DNA of 64,000 bases from the NCBI GenBank assembly GCA_017643495.1, contig JAEPNK010000001.1, forward strand, positions 1,159,623-1,223,622, written 5' to 3'. Under the pieces are notes generated by a model, which saw nothing but the letters and a program-made list of their open reading frames with translations, ran no database searches and was not told where the DNA came from. Made by a program: the position numbers and the translations under genes. Shown here one piece after another: positions 1-8,872 of the stretch (its first letter is position 1; every line of letters begins with the position of its first letter). Source of the stretch: Rhizobiaceae bacterium (GTDB lineage: Bacteria > Pseudomonadota > Alphaproteobacteria > Rhizobiales > Rhizobiaceae).

Positions 1-250
1 GGATGAGCGTTGGCGCAGTTTTGGTTGGGAAACCCATGTCGTGGATGGCCATGACCTGACAGAACTGACGCCGCTTTTGCATCGTCTGAAAAACGATTGC
101 GGACGGGAGCGACCTGCCTGCGTTATTGCAAAAACGCTTAAGGGCAAGGGTGTTTCCTACATGGAAACCGAACCCGGATGGCATTTGGGCTATCTGGACC
201 CGGTTGATGCCGAGTCAGCGATTGCAGAAATCATGAGCCGGGAGATTTGA
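1..250 (+). CDS. Transketolase, N-terminal subunit (3' end only)
   Basis: The frame is open from the window edge and encodes the last 82 or so residues of a transketolase N-terminal (thiamine diphosphate-binding) subunit. The segment contains WRSFGWE, then VDGHDL, then a stretch around AKTLKGKGVSYME, all typical of this family just before the chain ends. The frame stops at 248-250 in a TGATG overlap with the next gene, which supplies the other half of the enzyme. Such two-gene transketolases transfer ketol units between sugar phosphates. The start and the diphosphate-binding motif lie outside the window, so substrate cannot be judged. Confidence 0.9.
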   Translation, partial: DERWRSFGWETHVVDGHDLTELTPLLHRLKNDCGRERPACVIAKTLKGKGVSYMETEPGWHLGYLDPVDAESAIAEIMSREI

Positions 251-1239
251 TGATGAAGGCCGAGATAAAATCCGACAAGTCCTGGCAGTACCGTGCGTTG
301 AACGTGAACAATCCGGGGCTTCATTTTCTTTCAGATGGACTGATTGAACTACGTGAGGCAGGTCATCCTGTGGTCGCGGGTGCAGCAGATCTCCAGTATT
401 CCAACGGGCTGAACAAGTTTGCCGAGCGTTTTCCCGATCGTTACGTCCAGTGCGGGATTTCTGAACAGAACATGGTGTCAATGGCTGCAGGCCTGGCTAC
501 TACCGGAGAGATGCCGTTCTTTGCAACCTTTGCATCATTTCTGGGGTTGTTGTGCTGTGAACAGATTCGCATGGATGTCGCATATTGTGCGCAGCCTGTC
601 CGCCTGATCGGTCACCATACAGGCATTTCAATGGGTTTTTACGGGACTTCGCATCATGCTACTGAAGATATTTCAACGATGCGCGCAATTGCGGATCTGA
701 CAATTATTTCTCCTGCTGATGGCCCACAACTCCATGCGGCGATAAAGGCATCCGTTGACTGGGACCAGCCAATATACTTTCGAACCGGCCGTGGACGTGA
801 ACCGGATGTATATGAAAAGGGCAGGGTATTCGAGATTGGCAAGGCGATAGAACACATGGAAGGGGAGGACCTGACCATCATTGCATGCGGGATTACCGTG
901 CATTCGGCAATTCAGGCAGCAAAGGCAATGCGAAAGGACGGTTTGTCCGTGGGTGTGATCGACATGGCAACCATAAAACCGCTTGATCGCGATGCCGTAC
1001 TTGCAGCAGCCGACCGCTCCAAAATCATGATGACGGTAGAAGAACACAATATCATGGGCGGTCTTGGTTCAGCGGTTGCAGAAGTTCTGGCTGATGAGGG
1101 GTGCGGTGTGCGCCTGGCACGCCACGGAATCTATGACGAGTACAGCCTGATTGCGCCTCCTGCCCATCTTTATTCTCATTACAGGCTCGACGGTGCAGGA
1201 GTTGAGCAGGCGGCGAGGGAAGCGATCCGGAACGCCTGA
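250..1239 (+). CDS. Transketolase, C-terminal subunit
   Basis: This 329-aa protein carries the pyrimidine-binding and C-terminal domains of a split transketolase. GISEQNM contains the Glu that activates thiamine diphosphate, and SHHATEDIS matches the family's substrate-side loop. Starts at 247 (TTG), 250 and 253 (ATG) are possible. ATG 250 is chosen because it overlaps the upstream stop as TGATG and has GGGAG about 6 nt before it. The partner subunit lies directly upstream, so the two chains should form one enzyme. It is convergent with the GntR gene at 1263. Split transketolases often occur in specialised sugar catabolic loci, which suits the neighbouring sugar importer. Confidence 0.9.
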   Translation: MMKAEIKSDKSWQYRALNVNNPGLHFLSDGLIELREAGHPVVAGAADLQYSNGLNKFAERFPDRYVQCGISEQNMVSMAAGLATTGEMPFFATFASFLGLLCCEQIRMDVAYCAQPVRLIGHHTGISMGFYGTSHHATEDISTMRAIADLTIISPADGPQLHAAIKASVDWDQPIYFRTGRGREPDVYEKGRVFEIGKAIEHMEGEDLTIIACGITVHSAIQAAKAMRKDGLSVGVIDMATIKPLDRDAVLAAADRSKIMMTVEEHNIMGGLGSAVAEVLADEGCGVRLARHGIYDEYSLIAPPAHLYSHYRLDGAGVEQAAREAIRNA

Positions 1240-1262
1240 CCGCAGTTGGCCTTTGTGCCCGG

Positions 1263-1931
1263 TTATTGCCGCAGCGTCTGGTCCTGTAGATACATGTCGC
1301 GCGAGGGCAAGATGTGCTGACGGCAAAGACGGGCAAGGTCATCCCGGTTTCCGGTCCGGGCGGCCTCGATAATCTGCTTGTGTTCCTCGATGGCCATTTG
1401 CAGGAGCTTCGGGTCGCCAATCCTGTAAGAGCGGATGGCATTGCTTGCTGCATCCATGCGCTTGATGGTTTCCGTCAGAAACGCGTTGTCACATTGGCCA
1501 AACAGGGTGTCGTGAAACCTGTTGTTGAGTGCGATGACCTGAACGAGGTCACCTTGTTCTGCTGCCACTTCGTGATCCTGGGCAATTCTGGTCAGCTCGG
1601 ACAGTGTTTCACCGGACATTGGAAGCTGTATCCGGGATATTGCCAGTTGATGAAGGTCGTCACGAAACTCGTACAGTGCAACAACCTCTTCGGTGGAATA
1701 GTCCCTTACGCGCGCTCCGCGATTCTGGGGGCGTTCGATCAGGCCCCGTTGCTCCAGTTCGCTCAGCGCAGAGCGAACCGTATGGCGCTTTGCCCCGAAA
1801 CGCGCCATGAGTTCATCTTCAACAAGACGTTCGCGCGGGCGCATTCTGCCCAGTACCAGATCAAGTTCCAGGTCTTGTACCAGTTCATCCAGCGTTGGAT
1901 TTGGTCTCTGTTTTTTGGCTGTATACGACAT
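1263..1931 (-). CDS. GntR-family transcriptional regulator, FCD type
   Basis: The 222-aa protein has an N-terminal winged helix-turn-helix (residues about 15-80; ...RHTVRSALSELEQRGLIE...) followed by an all-helical FCD ligand domain with Asp/His residues (RFHDTLF, then EHKQII and RQHIL) that usually bind a metal and an organic acid ligand. It is divergent from the sugar ABC operon at 2258 and convergent with the transketolase genes. This is the usual position of a local repressor, so control of the 2258-9855 operon is inferred. The effector is unknown. Confidence 0.85.
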   Translation of the reverse strand: MSYTAKKQRPNPTLDELVQDLELDLVLGRMRPRERLVEDELMARFGAKRHTVRSALSELEQRGLIERPQNRGARVRDYSTEEVVALYEFRDDLHQLAISRIQLPMSGETLSELTRIAQDHEVAAEQGDLVQVIALNNRFHDTLFGQCDNAFLTETIKRMDAASNAIRSYRIGDPKLLQMAIEEHKQIIEAARTGNRDDLARLCRQHILPSRDMYLQDQTLRQ

Positions 1932-2257
1932 CTGCCATATCTCCGGATTAAGGGCACAGACCCGCCTGACTGGTCCTGCTTTGGCTTGTGACTATCGCCG
2001 TTCCCATACGCAAGGGCAAGACGGGCCAACATGCTGAAACAGGGCTTTTTGCATTGTTCCCCTGTATAATACTGAAAGCGGTTTTACGCATGCCTGCACA
2101 GGATTTTCAACAAAAAACGGGTATAAAGAAATATGATATCTTGTTTGTTTTCATGATCTTAATCTCAAGAAAGACAAATTATCAATATTTTTATTGACAA
2201 AAATTGACTTCGCAATCATCAATAGGCCGGACAATCGTTTTCAGGGAGGAGAACACC
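1932..2257. other. Divergent intergenic region between GntR gene and sugar ABC operon
   Basis: This 326-bp stretch holds no convincing gene. It is clearly AT-richer than the flanks, especially 2120-2220, as expected for a promoter and operator region serving the GntR gene leftward and the ABC operon rightward. It contains the inverted repeat listed at 2182-2197 and a direct repeat ATTGAC at 2193-2198 and 2203-2208. The ribosome binding site GGGAGGA at 2244-2250 precedes the ATG at 2258. A TATAAT at 2065-2070 has no good -35 partner. Confidence 0.5.
2182..2197. promoter_or_regulatory. Candidate operator, inverted repeat TCAATA-TTTT-TATTGA
   Basis: Perfect 6-bp arms are separated by TTTT, about 60 bp upstream of the substrate-binding protein start and just beside TTGACA (2194-2199), a possible -35 box. 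The position fits an operator for the divergent GntR regulator. The sequence is AT-rich, so chance symmetry is possible and the assignment is only inference. Confidence 0.35.
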
Positions 2258-3520
2258 ATGTTTCGCAGAATTACGGCCGGTATGGCTGTTGCAATCGGGC
2301 TTTCTGCCGGCACGACCGCGCATGCGCAGGAATTGACCTTGTGGTCCCATTGGGCAGACCAGGCTTCCAAGGTCGAGTTTGTCGAAAGTGCTGCCAAGGC
2401 TTTCGAGGAAGCCAATCCGGGCGTCACAATCAAGATAAACTGGTACCAGAAAGAGCCGCTCTATGCAGCGCTCAAAACCGCTTTGACCGCAGGGCAGGGG
2501 CCGGACATTTTTTATGCTGAAACCAGTCAGACTGAGTACATGGAAAATGATCTTGTCATGGACCTCAGTGACAAGCTGAACTGGGACAACATTGAGCCTT
2601 GGGCCACAGATGTATGGGGTTACGGGGATGGCGTTTACGGCTTCCCGCTGGAGGCCTGGACGGTGGAAACCTATGTCAATTCCGCACTCGCCAAAAAGGC
2701 CGGTGTGGAAATTCCCGTTGAGGGTCTGGAGGGCGCCGCATTCGTTGATGCGGTAAAGAAAATTGCAGAAGCCGGGATCACGCCAATGGCACAAGGGGTT
2801 GGTGACCGTCCGTATCCCGGAGCGTTTCTGACCCATGACATCCTGCTCAAGAAGCTCGGTGCTGATGACTATGCAAGTCTTCTGAAGGGCAAAGGGGTGA
2901 AGTGGACAGACCCCAGGGTTCGCGAGGCGCTGGAATATGCAAAGGAAATCATCGACGCTGGTGCTTTCCCGCCTTCGTTCTCTTCTATCAAGCTTGGTGA
3001 GGCGCACCGTTATTTCCATACATCGCCGGGAGCAGTCATGCTTCAAATGGGTTCTTTCTATCCATCCCGTGCCTTTGCTTCACCTGATGAGGGTGGCCAG
3101 GCAGATGGTTTCGAACTGGCCATTTCGCATGGTCCGATCCCCGAAGGAGCTGCTTGCGCGAAATGCAAGACCATTGCAGTCGGAGGTTCATATGTCGTCA
3201 ATGCCGCTTCTGATCACGGCGATCTGGCTGCTGCATTCCTGAACTCCATGGCGACCCCGGAAATGGGAAACAAGTGGCTTGAGGCAAACCTTGTGCAAAC
3301 GGGCATCAAGGCAGACCCTTCCGCCATCGAAGGTGAACATGCGGCCTATTTCCAGAAGCTTGCCGCTGCGAATGAAGGTGCGACCTATACCTACGGCATT
3401 CCTGTTCAGCAGATGCAGGGTGCACCGCGCGAAACCTTCACCCAGACCGTCAACCAAGCATTCCCTGCCGGTTTGATTGGAGTGGATGAGGTTATTAACC
3501 TGATGAATGGTGCTTACTGA
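2258..3520 (+). CDS. Carbohydrate ABC transporter substrate-binding protein (family 1)
   Basis: This 420-aa periplasmic binding protein begins at ATG 2258, preceded by GGGAGGA. An upstream in-frame start at 2204 would place an extra segment before the obvious signal peptide. Residues 1-23 form that signal (RR, a hydrophobic stretch, then AHA before Gln24). The mature part begins ELTLWSHWADQ and has the ...GPDIFYAE... and NSALAKKAG segments of MalE/UgpB-like sugar binders. It captures a carbohydrate for the permeases and ATPase that follow in the same operon. The ligand cannot be read from sequence. A hairpin after the gene (3535-3565) probably keeps this mRNA more abundant than the permease part. 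Confidence 0.92.
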   Translation: MFRRITAGMAVAIGLSAGTTAHAQELTLWSHWADQASKVEFVESAAKAFEEANPGVTIKINWYQKEPLYAALKTALTAGQGPDIFYAETSQTEYMENDLVMDLSDKLNWDNIEPWATDVWGYGDGVYGFPLEAWTVETYVNSALAKKAGVEIPVEGLEGAAFVDAVKKIAEAGITPMAQGVGDRPYPGAFLTHDILLKKLGADDYASLLKGKGVKWTDPRVREALEYAKEIIDAGAFPPSFSSIKLGEAHRYFHTSPGAVMLQMGSFYPSRAFASPDEGGQADGFELAISHGPIPEGAACAKCKTIAVGGSYVVNAASDHGDLAAAFLNSMATPEMGNKWLEANLVQTGIKADPSAIEGEHAAYFQKLAAANEGATYTYGIPVQQMQGAPRETFTQTVNQAFPAGLIGVDEVINLMNGAY

Positions 3521-3534
3521 GCGTCTCCCCACTG

Positions 3535-3565
3535 CCGGGCCGGATTACTTTGTTCGGCCCGGTTT
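3535..3565 (+). terminator. Intercistronic hairpin after the sugar-binding protein gene
   Basis: Perfect 8-bp arms CCGGGCCG (3535-3542) and CGGCCCGG (3555-3562) enclose a 12-nt loop and are followed by a short TTT. It lies 15 bp past the binding-protein stop and before the permease genes. This fits a partial terminator or mRNA-stabilising hairpin that lets the binding protein be made in excess. Confidence 0.55.
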
Positions 3566-3594
3566 CGATCTCTCTTGCTGCCGGAATGTGATCT

Positions 3595-4515
3595 GTGTCG
3601 AAAACCGCTGCATCAGCCCTGAAGGAACGTGACCATGCCAATCCGGTTGGCGCTATCACAACCTTCATTCTTCCGGCGTTACTTGTTTATGCCGCTTTCA
3701 CGGCGCTGCCAGTATTGCGGACATTCTACAACTCAACGCATCTTATTGTTCCCAACAAGCCGTCGGAGTGGGTGGGGTTCACCCATTATACCGCGCTCTG
3801 GTCTGACCAGATATTCTGGAAGGCAGTCTGGAATACGCTGACATGGGCAGCTGTTGCCCCTGTGCTGGAAGTTGTCATTGCCACGCTTCTTGCCCTCTGC
3901 CTTTATGCCAAGGTGCCTTTTTCGCGAGTATTGCGCGTTGCATGGTTCACTCCGGTACTGATGTCCTACGTGGTGGTGGGGATCCTGTGGATGTGGATCT
4001 ACAACTACGAATGGGGCGCATTGAACACCATGTTGAGAGCCATCGGGCTCGGAGCTTTGGCGCAGCCCTGGCTCGGACATCCCGATACTGCACTTGCATC
4101 ACTGATTGCGGTTACGACCTGGATGTGGACGGGGTTCAACATGGTCGTGATCCTTGCTGCCATGTCCTCGTTGCCATCAGAAGTGCTGGAAGCTGCTGAG
4201 CTCGACAACTGCGGTTGGTTCGCCAAGCTATGGTACGTAATTCTGCCCCTGATCCGGCCGACATTGCTCAATCTGGTTGTGCTCAGTTTCATCGGCAAGA
4301 TGAAGGTGTTTGATCTTGTCTGGGTCACGACACAGGGCAATCCGCTCTGGTCGACCGAGACTGTCTCCACCTATGTCTACAAGCGGGCATTCCAGTGGTC
4401 GACATTTGACCTTGGCTATCCATCCACGATTGCGGTGATCTGGTTTGTGATTGTTCTGGCCGGTGTGTTGGGACTGACCTTCCTGTTCCGTCAGAAAGAC
4501 AGATTGGAATACTGA
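3595..4515 (+). CDS. Carbohydrate ABC transporter permease (MalF/UgpA type)
   Basis: The 306-aa inner-membrane protein has about six hydrophobic segments, beginning with one at residues about 21-42, and the EAA loop near EAAELDNCGWFAKLWYVILP where the ATPase docks. The start is GTG at 3595, giving an N-terminus SKTAASALK that suits the family. The stop overlaps the next permease start as TGATG. It pairs with the 4515 gene to form the channel of the importer. Confidence 0.92.
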   Translation: MSKTAASALKERDHANPVGAITTFILPALLVYAAFTALPVLRTFYNSTHLIVPNKPSEWVGFTHYTALWSDQIFWKAVWNTLTWAAVAPVLEVVIATLLALCLYAKVPFSRVLRVAWFTPVLMSYVVVGILWMWIYNYEWGALNTMLRAIGLGALAQPWLGHPDTALASLIAVTTWMWTGFNMVVILAAMSSLPSEVLEAAELDNCGWFAKLWYVILPLIRPTLLNLVVLSFIGKMKVFDLVWVTTQGNPLWSTETVSTYVYKRAFQWSTFDLGYPSTIAVIWFVIVLAGVLGLTFLFRQKDRLEY

Positions 4516-5363
4516 TGGCCGCTCAAACCCGTACCCGTTTTTCCCCTGCCGGACTGCGAATGGCTGCCTTGATGCTGTTCATCGCACTCTATACTGCATA
4601 CTCGGCCGGCCCGTTTGTCTGGGTGGCCTCAATGTCTCTGCGGACCACTTCCGAGATTGCTGCCAACCCGTATGCACTTCCCTGGCCTTTGCATTTTGAC
4701 AAGTTTGCCTCTGCCTGGCTGGACAGCAACTATGACACCTATTTCTTCAATTCGGTTGTCATCGTTCTGAGTGCGGTAGCGCTCCTGACCGTAATCGGAG
4801 GCATGGCTGCACACTGTTTTGCCCGTTACACGTTCCGCTTCAAGGGGCTGCTCTACTTCCTGATTTTCTCAACCATAATATTCCCGCCGCAGGTGACGGT
4901 TATCGGACTGTTCCAGATCATGGTCGAGTACGGGCTTTATAACAATCGTCTGGGCCTCGTTCTGGTATACGTATCCATTCAGCTTCCCGTGACGATATAC
5001 ATCCTGGAGGCATTCTTTGCCCGAATACCCAAGGACCTGTTCGAGGCGGCACGAATGGATGGTTATTCCGAATGGGCCATCTTCTGGAAAATCTCCCTGC
5101 CGGTAGCGCTGCCAGCCATTTCAACAACTGTGATCCTGAACACCATTCTGCTGTGGAACGAGTTTCTCTACGCCGTCGTGCTGATCACCGAAGATGACAA
5201 GCGGACCTTGCCACTGGGCGTGTTGCGCTTTCTGGGAGACCAGTTGGAAGACGTCGGCATGATTGCCACCGGCCTGATGATCGCCATCGTGCCCGTGGTG
5301 CTGATCTATGTGTTTTTCTCCGAGCGGCTCATTCAGGGGATGACCGCCGGGGCCGTGAAATAG
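4515..5363 (+). CDS. Carbohydrate ABC transporter permease (MalG/UgpE type)
   Basis: This 282-aa partner permease has about six membrane segments and a clear EAA loop (FEAARMDGYSEWAIFWKI) near residue 180. It starts inside the stop of the previous gene (TGATG), indicating translational coupling. The family works as a heterodimer with the MalF-type subunit, with the ATPase encoded 9 bp downstream. Confidence 0.92.
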   Translation: MAAQTRTRFSPAGLRMAALMLFIALYTAYSAGPFVWVASMSLRTTSEIAANPYALPWPLHFDKFASAWLDSNYDTYFFNSVVIVLSAVALLTVIGGMAAHCFARYTFRFKGLLYFLIFSTIIFPPQVTVIGLFQIMVEYGLYNNRLGLVLVYVSIQLPVTIYILEAFFARIPKDLFEAARMDGYSEWAIFWKISLPVALPAISTTVILNTILLWNEFLYAVVLITEDDKRTLPLGVLRFLGDQLEDVGMIATGLMIAIVPVVLIYVFFSERLIQGMTAGAVK

Positions 5364-5372
5364 GATGCTCTG

Positions 5373-6446
5373 ATGGCAATTGTAAAACTCGATCAACTCG
5401 GCAAGACCTACGGCAAGGTGGTTGCGGTAAGCGATGTGAACATGACCATTGGTGATGGGGAATTCATGGTTTTGCTGGGGCCGTCAGGGTGTGGGAAATC
5501 GACCACCTTGCGGATGATAGCAGGCCTTGAAAACATTACCGAAGGGGAACTCAGCATTGATGGCCAACGCATGAACGCGGTGCCGGCCAAGAACCGTGAC
5601 ATCGCCATGGTGTTCCAGTCCTATGCACTGTATCCGCACATGAGCGTACGTGACAATCTGGGTTTCGGCCTCAAGCGCCGGCAGACAGACAAAGCGGTGG
5701 TCCGCAAGCGTGTTGACGAGGTTGCCGCGTCGATCGGCCTTACCGAATATCTGGATCGCAAGCCGCATGCACTGTCAGGTGGTCAACGCCAGCGTGTTGC
5801 ACTCGGACGTGCCATTGTGCGAGATCCGAAAGTTTTCCTCTTTGACGAACCGCTCTCCAATCTTGATGCGGCATTGCGTGTCTCCACCCGTGCCGAACTG
5901 GTCCGGCTGCATCGTGAACTGAAGGCAACGATGATCTACGTCACCCACGATCAGGTTGAAGCCATGACGATGGGAGACCGGGTCTGCATCATGAACAATG
6001 GAAAGGTTGCCCAGATTGGCAGCCCGATGGAAGTCTACCTCAATCCCGCCTCAACCTTTGTTGCGTCATTTCTTGGCAATCCGCCGATGAACCTTGTGCC
6101 TGCGACAACTGGCGAAGGCGTCGTGGAAAGCGGTAGTGGCCGCATTGCGCAGAACGGCTTTCAGCCCGGCCGCAAGCTTGTACTTGGTTTGAGACCGGAA
6201 GACCTGTGCCCGACCGACAAGGTTGAAGATGCCGTGGTCTCGGGCCGTGTCACATCACTTGAATCACTGGGTGCGGAAACACTGGTCCATATCGATACAG
6301 GCGGAACAAAGCCGGTCATCCTGCGAGGCGGCCGAAACATTCCTGCACAACTTGATCAAACCCTTCACCTCACATGTGACCCTGCAATGGCGCGATATTT
6401 CGATGCCGAGACAGGCGTTGCAATCATTCCCGGAGAACAACAATGA
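5373..6446 (+). CDS. Carbohydrate ABC transporter ATP-binding protein (MalK/UgpC type)
   Basis: The 357-aa protein has a full ABC domain: Walker A GPSGCGKST near residue 36, signature LSGGQRQR, Walker B VFLFDEP and the His of THDQ. A C-terminal TOBE/OB region of about 120 residues follows, as usual for MalK-type subunits of sugar importers. It energises the two permeases encoded just before it. Its last bases (ATGA) overlap the start of the RraA-like gene, tying transport to the catabolic genes in one transcript. Confidence 0.93.
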   Translation: MAIVKLDQLGKTYGKVVAVSDVNMTIGDGEFMVLLGPSGCGKSTTLRMIAGLENITEGELSIDGQRMNAVPAKNRDIAMVFQSYALYPHMSVRDNLGFGLKRRQTDKAVVRKRVDEVAASIGLTEYLDRKPHALSGGQRQRVALGRAIVRDPKVFLFDEPLSNLDAALRVSTRAELVRLHRELKATMIYVTHDQVEAMTMGDRVCIMNNGKVAQIGSPMEVYLNPASTFVASFLGNPPMNLVPATTGEGVVESGSGRIAQNGFQPGRKLVLGLRPEDLCPTDKVEDAVVSGRVTSLESLGAETLVHIDTGGTKPVILRGGRNIPAQLDQTLHLTCDPAMARYFDAETGVAIIPGEQQ

Positions 6447-7126
6447 GTTTTGCAAGTCAGCTAACAGCAGCAAGGGACATATCGCGGGCCAGTGATCAGG
6501 ACATTGCAGCTTTCAGGGATATGCCGGTGGGTAATATCGTTGACGCAATCGGCCGGGTCGGTGCCATGGACATGGCAATCAAGCCGATTACCAAGTCCCG
6601 GCAATTTGCCGGAAGCGCCTTGACGGTCGATGCCGGCCCCCGGGACAATCTCGCTCCCTGGGCCGCATTGCGTCTTGCCCGCCCGGGTGACGTAATGGTC
6701 ATTTCGACCGGTGGCCATACGGAAGCCTCGGTGTGTGGAGACTTGTTGATTGGAATGGCCAAAAATGCCGGAGTCGTGGCCATTGTCACTGATGGTGTGA
6801 TCCGCGACATTTCAGGCGCAGATGCGGTTGGCATTCCGGTATTTGCGGCTGGTGTCAGTCCGAACTCGCCACAAAAGAACGGCCCCGGTTCAGTCGGCCT
6901 TCCGCTGGTTTCCGGCGGCGTTGCTGTGAAACCGGGCGATATCGTCTGTGGTGACGAAGACGGTGTTGTCGTCATCCCGTCCGGCAGGATTGCCGGGGCA
7001 AAAGAGGCGCTCGCCGAAGTTCGCAAGAAAGAAGCAGGCATGGAACAGGCCGTTGCAGCAGGTGCAACCGCTCCTGGATGGATTGCAGATCTCCCGCTGG
7101 ACCAGATTTTTACATTCACCGATTGA
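6443..7126 (+). CDS. RraA-family protein, likely 4-hydroxy-2-oxoacid aldolase
   Basis: This 227-aa protein belongs to the RraA/HMG aldolase fold. The TDGVIRD segment (residues about 114-120) carries the Arg and Asp that in family aldolases bind the pyruvate moiety and the divalent metal, and VCGDEDGVVVIP is the conserved C-terminal part. Aldolase members cleave 4-hydroxy-2-oxo acids to pyruvate plus an oxo acid, while others inhibit RNase E. Its place in a sugar catabolic operon, with an ATGA overlap upstream and two dehydrogenases and a lactonase-type hydrolase downstream, argues for the enzyme role. The substrate is unknown. Confidence 0.82.
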   Translation: MSFASQLTAARDISRASDQDIAAFRDMPVGNIVDAIGRVGAMDMAIKPITKSRQFAGSALTVDAGPRDNLAPWAALRLARPGDVMVISTGGHTEASVCGDLLIGMAKNAGVVAIVTDGVIRDISGADAVGIPVFAAGVSPNSPQKNGPGSVGLPLVSGGVAVKPGDIVCGDEDGVVVIPSGRIAGAKEALAEVRKKEAGMEQAVAAGATAPGWIADLPLDQIFTFTD

Positions 7127-7133
7127 GGCTTGC

Positions 7134-8102
7134 ATGACCAGACCCCTGCGCGTTTTCTACAATTCTTTCGGTACGCCGGAAATGTATGAGCTTATCCGGT
7201 CGCGCATGGGGCCGGACTTGACGCTGGTTACACTGGACAGTGACAGTGATGATGAACGCGCTGCCCGGATTGCCGATTGTGAAATAGCGATCGTTGCAGC
7301 AACACCGTTGTCTGCAAAGCTTGTTGCTGCTGCCGGGAAGCTTGAACTGGTTCACCACCAGGGCGTTGGTTATCATGATACGGTAGCCACAGACGCCTTG
7401 TCGGCAAGGGGTATCAAGCTTGCGCTGACACCTGAAGGTACGACGATTGGTGTTGCCGAACATACCTTGTTGCTGGCACTGGGAGCAGCGAGAAGGGCAG
7501 CGTTTGCCGATGCTGAATTGCGTCAGGGAAGGTGGCATGTCAACGCGCTTCGCCCTGTCTCGGTCGAACTGTTCGAGAAATCGGTAGGGCTGATCGGTTT
7601 CGGGCGTATCGGCCAGGAAGCTGCCAAACGGTTCAATGCATTTGGTTGTCACTGCAAGTATTTTGACCCGCCAGTTACCGACAGGGATTTGCCGGCTACG
7701 GCAGCCACCTTTGATGAAGTGATAGAGACTTCGGACATTATCAGCCTTCATCTGCCGCTGTCTCCAAAGACGAAACACCTGATTTCCGGTGAGGTAATCG
7801 CGAGGATGAAACCGGAAGCCATTGTGATCAACACCGCGCGCGGTGGCATTGTTGATGATGCTGCCCTGGCAAAGGCTCTTGCTTCCGGCAAGCTGCTCGC
7901 TGCCGGTCTGGATGTGTTTGAAGGCGAGCCGATCTCGGCTGCCCATCCGTTTTGTGGTTTGCCAAATGTAATGCTGACACCGCATATATCTGCTGGTACC
8001 CGTGATGCGATGAAACACAAGATGACCGCGCTGTTTGCCAATGTTTCGAGATTTCAGAAAGGCAAGGAACTGGTCAATCTGGTCGAACTGGAACCGGCAT
8101 GA
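7134..8102 (+). CDS. D-2-hydroxyacid dehydrogenase, NAD(P)-dependent
   Basis: This 322-aa protein has the two-domain D-isomer 2-hydroxyacid dehydrogenase layout. The Rossmann motif is GLIGFGRIGQ (residues about 150-160). The catalytic set is visible as Arg in NTARGGIV, Glu in FEGEP and His in LTPHISAG. ATG 7134 is chosen because an upstream in-frame extension would run deep into the previous gene. The enzyme interconverts a 2-oxo acid and a D-2-hydroxy acid, and in this operon it may act on the product of the RraA-like aldolase. Its end overlaps the next gene by ATGA. Confidence 0.87.
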   Translation: MTRPLRVFYNSFGTPEMYELIRSRMGPDLTLVTLDSDSDDERAARIADCEIAIVAATPLSAKLVAAAGKLELVHHQGVGYHDTVATDALSARGIKLALTPEGTTIGVAEHTLLLALGAARRAAFADAELRQGRWHVNALRPVSVELFEKSVGLIGFGRIGQEAAKRFNAFGCHCKYFDPPVTDRDLPATAATFDEVIETSDIISLHLPLSPKTKHLISGEVIARMKPEAIVINTARGGIVDDAALAKALASGKLLAAGLDVFEGEPISAAHPFCGLPNVMLTPHISAGTRDAMKHKMTALFANVSRFQKGKELVNLVELEPA

Positions 8103-8872
8103 TTGATACCCATGTGCATTTGCTTGATCCGGCAAGGTTCCCCTATCCGGAAACAAGCAGTGGATATGTACCCAGTGCCGGGGAAACCGGAACCCTGGAT
8201 GACCTGCTGGCTCTGCTCGATGATAATGGCATCGAACAGGCCGTTCTTGTTGCCGCCAGTGTTTACGGCCCGGACAATGCCAGTATTCTAGATGCACTTG
8301 CCCGGTATCCGGCACGGTTTCGCGGGATCATTGGCATTGATCCGCAACAGCCCGCCCTCTTGGATACGTTTGCAGAACATGAAGGTGTTGCCGGTATCCG
8401 CCTGAACCTGACGAATGACCTGCGAACAGCGATGGCTCCGGCCTGCAAGGAGATCATCCGCAGGGCTGCCAGCAATGAGTTTGTGGTCTGCGTTCAGGCC
8501 GGTCCTGCTGCAACGCTCGCAATGCTTGAGGATTGCGGAGACTGTAAAATAGTCCTTGATCACATGGGCCGTCCTGATCTGGACGGAGGACTGGACGCAT
8601 TGCGGGTTCTTGGCCAGAGGACTGATACCTGGCTCAAGCTTTCCGGCGGATTTCGCATTGCATCGGATGCTTGGCCAGATCCGACGCCACAGATGGAAGA
8701 AGCTGTAGCCGCCTTTTCGCCATCAAAACTGATATGGGGGTCTGACTGGCCGTTCATAAACCTGCCGTCGCCTGTGCAGCCGGAGTATGCAAGCTGCCTG
8801 GAATGGGCACGCAAGCTGACAGATGCCGATCTCTCCAAAAATGCCGGACAGCTGTTCTGGAGACAATCATGA
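8099..8872 (+). CDS. Amidohydrolase-2 family hydrolase, probable sugar lactonase
   Basis: The 257-aa TIM-barrel protein opens with the metal-binding HVH motif (DTHVHL, residues 3-8). It also has LDHMGRPD near residue 155 and the C-terminal catalytic Asp in WGSDWP. These features match the amidohydrolase-2 group that includes 2-pyrone-4,6-dicarboxylate lactonase and L-fucono- and L-rhamnono-lactonases. Next to a Gfo/Idh dehydrogenase, which usually makes a sugar lactone, opening of that lactone is the natural inference. It is joined by ATGA overlaps to both neighbours. Confidence 0.82.
   Translation: MIDTHVHLLDPARFPYPETSSGYVPSAGETGTLDDLLALLDDNGIEQAVLVAASVYGPDNASILDALARYPARFRGIIGIDPQQPALLDTFAEHEGVAGIRLNLTNDLRTAMAPACKEIIRRAASNEFVVCVQAGPAATLAMLEDCGDCKIVLDHMGRPDLDGGLDALRVLGQRTDTWLKLSGGFRIASDAWPDPTPQMEEAVAAFSPSKLIWGSDWPFINLPSPVQPEYASCLEWARKLTDADLSKNAGQLFWRQS

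Noticed and set aside
2065-2070. TATAAT box in the divergent region
   Set aside because: No acceptable -35 sequence is present at 16-18 bp upstream on either strand.
2219-3046. 275-codon minus-strand frame over the sugar-binding protein
   Set aside because: It is antisense to a signal-peptide-bearing binding protein and has no domain evidence.
7116-8315. Long minus-strand open frame of 399 codons opposite the dehydrogenase and hydrolase genes
   Set aside because: It has no recognisable protein motifs and the opposite strand has strong enzyme motifs (dehydrogenase catalytic residues and HVH). It is a shadow.
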